In this document: positions 42,300 through 46,969 of the stretch, in pieces
How the letters are laid out: each line of letters opens with the position of its first letter
How positions within the stretch are numbered: position 1 is the stretch's first letter
The notes under the pieces: generated by a model
Told to the model about the DNA's origin: nothing
The model's input: only the letters and a program-made list of their open reading frames with translations
Databases searched by the model: none
Source: an uncultured Pelagibacteraceae bacterium
Lineage (GTDB): Bacteria; Pseudomonadota; Alphaproteobacteria; Pelagibacterales; Pelagibacteraceae
Length of the DNA: 46,969 nt
Assembly: GCA_902553675.1 (NCBI GenBank)
Contig: CACDLV010000005.1
Span: forward strand, 1 to 46,969
Direction of reading: 5' to 3'
Made by a program: the position numbers and the translations under genes

Positions 42300-43801
42300 T
42301 AAAAAATTCCTTTTTTATTATTTTGTTTCAATTTACTTTTTTTTACTACAATATTTAATTTATCAAGTTGACCAGATTTTAGGTTTTTTAAGTTTTGCAC
42401 TGCTTTTAAAAAACGTTTACTTTCACTTTTATCTAAAATTCCCTCCGTCAAAGTCAAAAACTTATTTATATAATTCTGTCTCTTAAATGGTCTCGCTCCA
42501 TATGGATGTGCATCAGCTCTATCTAATTCCTCAATTATTTTTTTTCCATTATTAAGTGTTACAACCACTTTAGCACCAAATGCTTTATTTTTTGGATTTG
42601 GGTCATGATATTTTTTTGTCCATTTTTTATCTTCATATGTTTTTATCGATTTCCAAATTTTTATTGTACTTTTTTTGTTAGCTCTAGCTTTTGTATAAGA
42701 TTTAACATGATGCCAGTCCCCATCTTCTAAAGCTACAGCAAATATATACATTATAGAATGATCTAGTGTTTCTCTGCTAGCATTTGGATCCATTTTTTGA
42801 GGGTCATTAGCGCCTGTTCCAATAACATAATGCGTATGATGACTAGTAAAAATATCAATTTTTTTAATAACATTTAAATTAGGGATTTTTGTTTTTAGCT
42901 TTTTAGCCAGATCTATTAATGCCTGAGATTGGTATTCAGCAGAATATTCTTTTGTGTATGTTTCCAGAATAGCTTTTTTGCTTTCACCTTTTTTTGGTAA
43001 TGGAACTTTGTATTTTGCTTTTTTACCATCTAGTATTCTTGCTATTACACTATCTTCGCCTTCATAAATTGGACTAGGAGCTCCTTCACCTCGCATAACT
43101 CTATCCACTGCTTCGATTGCAAGTTTACCAGCATGTGCGGGGGCATAAGCTTTCCAGCTAGAAATCTCACCTTTTCTTGATTGTCTAGTTGAAATTGTAG
43201 TATGTAAAGCTTGTTGAATAGCCTGATAAATAGTTTCAATATTTAATTTTAACATTGTTCCTAATCCAGCGGCCACACTAGGTCCCAAATGAGCAATGTG
43301 ATCAACTTTATGCTTATGTAAGCAAATTCCTTTAACTAAGTTAACTTGAACTTCGTAAGCAGTAATTATACCTCTTAGTAAATCTAATCCGCTTTTTTTA
43401 TTTTGTTGCGCAACACTTATAAGTGGAGGTATGTTGTCACCAGGATGACTATAATCTGCAGCTAAAAAGGTATCATGAAAATCTAATTCTCTAACTGCGG
43501 TTCCATTAGACCATGCTGCCCATTCGCAATCAAATTTTAACTTTGAGTTTACACCAAATATAGTAGCACCATTTTTTCTTGAATGTTTTAAAGCCATCTC
43601 TCTAGATGAGATCACAGGTTTTCTATTTAATGAAGCAATAGCAACTGAGGCGTTATCAATTATTCTATTGATAACCATTTCAATAGCATCTTTATTTAAT
43701 TTAGCATTATCACTTGCTATCTCAGCTATTTTCCAAGCAAGCTGTTTCTTTTTTGGAAGATTGATTTTTGACGGATATACTTTAACTGTATGTAATAACA
43801 A
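42299..43801 (-). CDS. prpD: 2-methylcitrate dehydratase
   Basis: Dehydrates 2-methylcitrate in the propionate-oxidising methylcitrate cycle. 500 residues of the MmgE/PrpD fold: [49 protein letters not shown] (PrpD signature), [22 protein letters not shown] and [12 protein letters not shown]. The start is an unusual TTG, supported by AGGAG five bases upstream and by the lack of any in-frame ATG before the conserved region. First gene of prpDBC; no prpE or regulator is adjacent, so propionyl-CoA must come from other routes such as amino acid or DMSP breakdown. Confidence 0.93.
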   Translation of the reverse strand: MLLHTVKVYPSKINLPKKKQLAWKIAEIASDNAKLNKDAIEMVINRIIDNASVAIASLNRKPVISSREMALKHSRKNGATIFGVNSKLKFDCEWAAWSNGTAVRELDFHDTFLAADYSHPGDNIPPLISVAQQNKKSGLDLLRGIITAYEVQVNLVKGICLHKHKVDHIAHLGPSVAAGLGTMLKLNIETIYQAIQQALHTTISTRQSRKGEISSWKAYAPAHAGKLAIEAVDRVMRGEGAPSPIYEGEDSVIARILDGKKAKYKVPLPKKGESKKAILETYTKEYSAEYQSQALIDLAKKLKTKIPNLNVIKKIDIFTSHHTHYVIGTGANDPQKMDPNASRETLDHSIMYIFAVALEDGDWHHVKSYTKARANKKSTIKIWKSIKTYEDKKWTKKYHDPNPKNKAFGAKVVVTLNNGKKIIEELDRADAHPYGARPFKRQNYINKFLTLTEGILDKSESKRFLKAVQNLKNLKSGQLDKLNIVVKKSKLKQNNKKGIF

Positions 43802-43854
43802 TTTAACTCCTAATTTGTGATTTTGTTTTAATAGTTAAAATAAATTAATCAATA

Positions 43855-44520
43855 TTAAAGATACTCAGATATTATTTTCTCAATACCTACAAAGTCTTTT
43901 ATTATGTGATTATGATAAATTTCATCAGATCTTTTTTCTGTATATCCATATTTAAGTAAAATTATTGGAATTTCAGCAGCCTTAGCAGCGTTAGCATCTG
44001 TCTCACTATCACCAATCATAATAGATTTATTTTTATCACCATCTAAAATTTCTATAGTTGTCGTTAAATGTCTGGGGTCTGGTTTGCAATATTCAAAAGT
44101 ATTATATCCTGCAACATATTCAAAATAATCATAAATTCCAATTTTTTTTAATAGATCAACAGCCAAATGTTCAGTTTTATTAGTGCATACTGCCATAGAG
44201 ATATTTTCATTTTTACACCAATTTAAAAATTCATTTACGCCATTAATTAATTTACTTTCATGTAAAATATTTTTTCCATAATAAGATAAAAATTCTTCAG
44301 TCATTTCATTTTGAATTTTTTCATCAAACCATTTCCATTGACCATTAGCCTTTGCCATCATAGCTTTTGCACCTTTTCCAACAGCATTTTTTAGCTCTCC
44401 CAAAGTTTTAGTTGGGTAACCAAATTTTTTCATTACATGATTATGGGCACGTATCAAATCTGGAGCGGTATCCACTAAAGTGCCATCTAAATCAAATAAA
44501 ACCGTAAATTTTTGTTTCAT
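43855..44520 (-). CDS. gph: HAD-family phosphoglycolate phosphatase-like hydrolase
   Basis: 221-residue haloacid dehalogenase-type phosphatase. Motif I is FDLDGTLVDTAPDLIRAHN (nucleophile Asp10, acid Asp12), motif II AVCTNKTEH, motif III Lys in KPDPRHL, and motif IV MIGDSETDANAAKAA. A small helical cap lies between motifs I and II, as in Gph. Phosphoglycolate is the usual substrate assigned to this subgroup, but HAD specificity is hard to read from sequence. 53 bases before prpD on the same strand, divergent from the GlmU-like gene across 69 bases. Confidence 0.85.
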   Translation of the reverse strand: MKQKFTVLFDLDGTLVDTAPDLIRAHNHVMKKFGYPTKTLGELKNAVGKGAKAMMAKANGQWKWFDEKIQNEMTEEFLSYYGKNILHESKLINGVNEFLNWCKNENISMAVCTNKTEHLAVDLLKKIGIYDYFEYVAGYNTFEYCKPDPRHLTTTIEILDGDKNKSIMIGDSETDANAAKAAEIPIILLKYGYTEKRSDEIYHNHIIKDFVGIEKIISEYL

Positions 44521-44589
44521 ATTAAAAGTATTTTAAAGAAATAAATTGTGAATTAATCAAGACTTATTCTTAATGTAAATCATTTCTAA

Positions 44590-45201
44590 ATGGAAGTTAT
44601 AAATCAAAATAAACTTAGAAAAAAATTTATAAAATCAGGAGTAAAAATGTTTGGTCCTGAAACTATTTTTTTTTCAAAAGATACAAAAATTGGAAATAAT
44701 GTGACTATAGAACCTTATGTTGTTATTGGCCCTAAGGTTAAAATTGGGAATAACGTAATTATAAAATCTTTTTCTCATTTAGAGTCTTGTAAAATTGAAA
44801 ATAAAGTTGAGATTGGTCCATATGCAAGGATAAGACCCAATACAGTATTAAAAGAAGAGTCAAAAGTTGGTAATTTTGTAGAAATTAAAAAAAGCATAGT
44901 AGGTAAAAAATCTAAAATTAATCATTTATCTTATGTTGGGGATAGTGTGTTAGGAAAATCTGTAAACATTGGTGCAGGAACAATAACATGCAATTATGAT
45001 GGAATAAAAAAAAGCAAGACAAATATTAAGGACAAAGTTTTTATAGGTTCTAATTCTTCACTTGTTGCTCCAGTAACAATTGAAAAAGAAAGTATAGTAG
45101 GAGCAGGGTCAGTTATAACCAAAAATGTTCAAAAAAAAAGTTTGGCTTTAACAAGATCGCCACAATTAGAAGTTAAAAATTATAAAAGAAAGAAAAAATA
45201 A
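44590..45201 (+). CDS. GlmU-type left-handed beta-helix acetyltransferase domain, stand-alone
   Basis: 203 residues that match only the C-terminal half of GlmU, the glucosamine-1-phosphate N-acetyltransferase. Hexapeptide repeats run from about residue 28. The catalytic His112 in KINHLSYVGDS, ARIRPNTVL, NIGAGTITCNYDGIKKSKT and FIGSNSSLVAPVTI are classical GlmU, and the end SLALTRSPQLEVKNYKRKKK is the GlmU C-terminus. The uridylyltransferase domain (about 230 residues, with LAAGKGTRM) is absent, and no such sequence lies upstream. glmS starts 3 bases later, so both feed UDP-GlcNAc synthesis. The uridylyl transfer must be done by another protein. Confidence 0.9.
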   Translation: MEVINQNKLRKKFIKSGVKMFGPETIFFSKDTKIGNNVTIEPYVVIGPKVKIGNNVIIKSFSHLESCKIENKVEIGPYARIRPNTVLKEESKVGNFVEIKKSIVGKKSKINHLSYVGDSVLGKSVNIGAGTITCNYDGIKKSKTNIKDKVFIGSNSSLVAPVTIEKESIVGAGSVITKNVQKKSLALTRSPQLEVKNYKRKKK

Positions 45202-45204
45202 TAG

Positions 45205-46969
45205 ATGTGTGGAATAATCGGAATATCTAGTAATAAACCTGTATCATCTAACATAATTAACTCTTTAAAAAAATTAGAGTATAGAGGTTATGACTCTGCT
45301 GGTATAGCTACACTTTCTGATGGAGAAATTAACGAGGTTAAGTTACAGGGCAGGGTAGATAATTTAGAAAATAATTTTGATTTAAAAAATTTGAGAGGGA
45401 ATATAGGGATTGGACATGTTAGATGGGCTACTCACGGAATTCCTAATAGTGTGAATGCTCACCCACATTCATCTCATAATGTTTCGGTTGTTCATAATGG
45501 AATTATTGAAAACTCCACAATATTAAAAAAACATTTAATTAATAAAGGTCATAATTTTAAATCCCAGACAGATTCAGAGGTAATTGTTCATTTGATAACC
45601 GAACATTTGAAAACCTCAGAATTAGAAGAAGCTATTACAAAAACATTAAAACAGCTTCATGGTAGTTTTGCCCTTGGAATTGTGTTTAAAGATATGCCGG
45701 ATTTAATAGTTGGTGCTCGTAGAGGATCTCCTTTAGCTGTTGGTTATGGTCCAAATGAAAACTATTTAGGATCAGATTCTTATGCTTTGAAATCAATGAC
45801 AAATAAAATTACTTATCTTGACGATGGTGAGTTTTGTATTGTTAAAAAAGATCAAGTTCTTTTTTTTAATGAGGGAGGAAAAAAAGTTAATAAAAAAATA
45901 TTAGAATTATCATCAGATGAAGCAAATTATGATAAAGGTGATTTTAAACATTTTATGGCAAAAGAAATTGAAGAGCAGCCAAAAACAATTAAAACTGGAA
46001 TAAAAGAGTACATAGATAATGTAAATAAAGATATCAATATCTTAAATTTTCCATGGAAAATAGAGGACATCAAATCAATAACCTTGATTGGATGTGGAAC
46101 AGCATATCATTCTTGCTTAATGGCAAAATATTGGTTTGAAGAACTTACAACTTTAGATGTTAGTATAGATATAGCATCAGAATTTAGATATAGAAAAAAT
46201 AGATTTAAAAAAAACACTCTATATGTTTTCGTTTCACAATCTGGAGAAACAGCTGACACTTTTGCAGCTTTAGATCTTTGTAATAAAAACAACATGAAAA
46301 CTTGTGCAGTTGTTAATGTAATTGAAAGCTCAATAGCAAGAGATTCTAATTTTGTATTACCAATTCATTGCGGACCTGAAATTGGAGTGGCATCAACAAA
46401 AGCTTTCCTAGGTCAAATACTTGTTTTATACATTTTAGCTTTAAAACTAGGATCATTGAGAAAAGAAATTGAAAAAAAAGAATATCACGAAAAAATTAAA
46501 TATTTAAAAGATTTACCAAATTTAATAGAAAAAACATTGCTTCATGACAATGATATTCAGGCTATATCCTCAACATTTAATGAAGCCAAAGGTTCAATGT
46601 TTTTAGGCAGAGGTTTTTCATATCCTATAGCTTTAGAAGGGGCACTTAAGCTTAAGGAACTTTCTTATGTTCATGCTGAGGGTTATCCTGCTGGTGAAAT
46701 GAAGCATGGACCATTAGCTTTAATTGAAGAAGGTATGCCAGTGGTGGTTTTGGCTCCAAGGGATAATTATTATAAAAAAACAATTTCAAATATGCAGGAA
46801 GTTATTGCTAGAGGAGCAAAGGTATTATTGATAACCAATAAAAGTAAAGATGAAGTTGTATCTGAAAATATTTGGGAGACTATTGAAGTCGAGAATACAA
46901 ATGATGACTTGCTTCCATTCCTATTGACTATTCCTCTTCAAAAACTTGCGTATTATTCAGCTCTTAAAA
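45205..46969 (+). CDS. glmS: Glutamine-fructose-6-phosphate aminotransferase (3' end outside window)
   Basis: Absent from the ORF track because it has no stop in the window. It begins MCGIIGI, with the Cys after the initiator Met being the glutaminase nucleophile, and continues with LEYRGYDSAGIA, GHVRWATHG, NAHPHSS and VVHNGIIEN. The SIS isomerase half follows: GCGTAYHSCLMAKYW, SQSGETADTFAAL, GVASTKAF, LGRGFSYPIALEGALKLKELSY, HAEGYPAGEMKHGPLALI. 588 codons are present; about 15-20 C-terminal residues, including the conserved DQPRNLAKSVTVE end, are cut off. It makes glucosamine-6-phosphate, the first committed step to UDP-GlcNAc, and follows the GlmU domain gene after 3 bases. Confidence 0.96.
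   Translation, partial: MCGIIGISSNKPVSSNIINSLKKLEYRGYDSAGIATLSDGEINEVKLQGRVDNLENNFDLKNLRGNIGIGHVRWATHGIPNSVNAHPHSSHNVSVVHNGIIENSTILKKHLINKGHNFKSQTDSEVIVHLITEHLKTSELEEAITKTLKQLHGSFALGIVFKDMPDLIVGARRGSPLAVGYGPNENYLGSDSYALKSMTNKITYLDDGEFCIVKKDQVLFFNEGGKKVNKKILELSSDEANYDKGDFKHFMAKEIEEQPKTIKTGIKEYIDNVNKDINILNFPWKIEDIKSITLIGCGTAYHSCLMAKYWFEELTTLDVSIDIASEFRYRKNRFKKNTLYVFVSQSGETADTFAALDLCNKNNMKTCAVVNVIESSIARDSNFVLPIHCGPEIGVASTKAFLGQILVLYILALKLGSLRKEIEKKEYHEKIKYLKDLPNLIEKTLLHDNDIQAISSTFNEAKGSMFLGRGFSYPIALEGALKLKELSYVHAEGYPAGEMKHGPLALIEEGMPVVVLAPRDNYYKKTISNMQEVIARGAKVLLITNKSKDEVVSENIWETIEVENTNDDLLPFLLTIPLQKLAYYSALK

Noticed and set aside
46107-46295. 62-residue minus-strand ORF near the window end
   Set aside because: Antisense to glmS, which reads without interruption on the plus strand.
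1-46969. CRISPR arrays, insertion sequences, phage genes, rRNA genes
   Set aside because: I saw no regularly spaced repeats, transposase or integrase motifs, phage structural genes or rRNA sequence; gene order and composition are uniform.

Overview
The window looks like a piece of a streamlined, AT-rich marine alphaproteobacterial chromosome, most likely SAR11 (Pelagibacter-like). I infer this from the very low GC, median gene spacing of a few bases, convergent genes whose stop codons touch or overlap, no mobile elements, and the gene content: many importers, a methylcitrate operon, an AdoMet decarboxylase/aminopropyltransferase fusion, and a DMGDH-like flavoprotein beside ald. I ran no database search. 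About 47 protein genes and one tRNA fill nearly all of the sequence, and no gene-free stretch exceeds about 220 bases.

Layout. 1-4398: the end of a class III omega-amino-acid:pyruvate aminotransferase, alanine dehydrogenase and a DMGDH-type flavoprotein form an amino-nitrogen release operon. 4448-14518: a small membrane protein, a tRNA-CAU, and a purine/MTA salvage neighbourhood (xanthine/hypoxanthine-type PRTase, guaC, apt, mtnP, mtnA), then an asparaginase II-type amidase, a DUF1015 protein, TrpB2 and a class II aldolase-SDR fusion. 14604-15644: the speD-aminopropyltransferase fusion, divergent from the aldolase. 15704-18760: a polar amino-acid ABC importer without ATPase, then a PhyH dioxygenase. 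18750-21179: DUF6165, a GT9 glycosyltransferase and an AbrB-family permease. 21397-24371: a TctCBA tripartite tricarboxylate-type importer. 24368-30743: DMT exporter, GT4, thioredoxin-like protein, gamma carbonic anhydrase, a secreted HEXXH protein, DUF1330, PNPOx-like protein and a HIBADH-type dehydrogenase. 30755-34381: MFS, rpoZ, dusA, TauE/SafE permease. 34387-35702: a candidate small RNA and a long charged helical protein. 35699-40273: phosphomannomutase and nrdAB. 40279-43801: prpDBC. 43855-end: gph, a GlmU C-terminal domain alone, and glmS cut by the window end.

The most interesting functional reading is a closed MTA loop. The speD-speE fusion makes MTA, MtnP splits it, Apt recovers the adenine, MtnA isomerises the sugar phosphate, and the nearby aldolase-dehydrogenase fusion could cleave 5-methylthioribulose-1-phosphate to DHAP plus a methylthio-C2 aldehyde, as in the DHAP shunt. 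The regulatory signals that stand out are an intrinsic-terminator hairpin that swallows the tctB start codon, a perfect hairpin between another binding-protein gene and its permease, a paired NrdR-like operator before nrdA, a tRNA whose 3' processing would leave a nearly leaderless mRNA, and a compact three-hairpin candidate sRNA on the minus strand.
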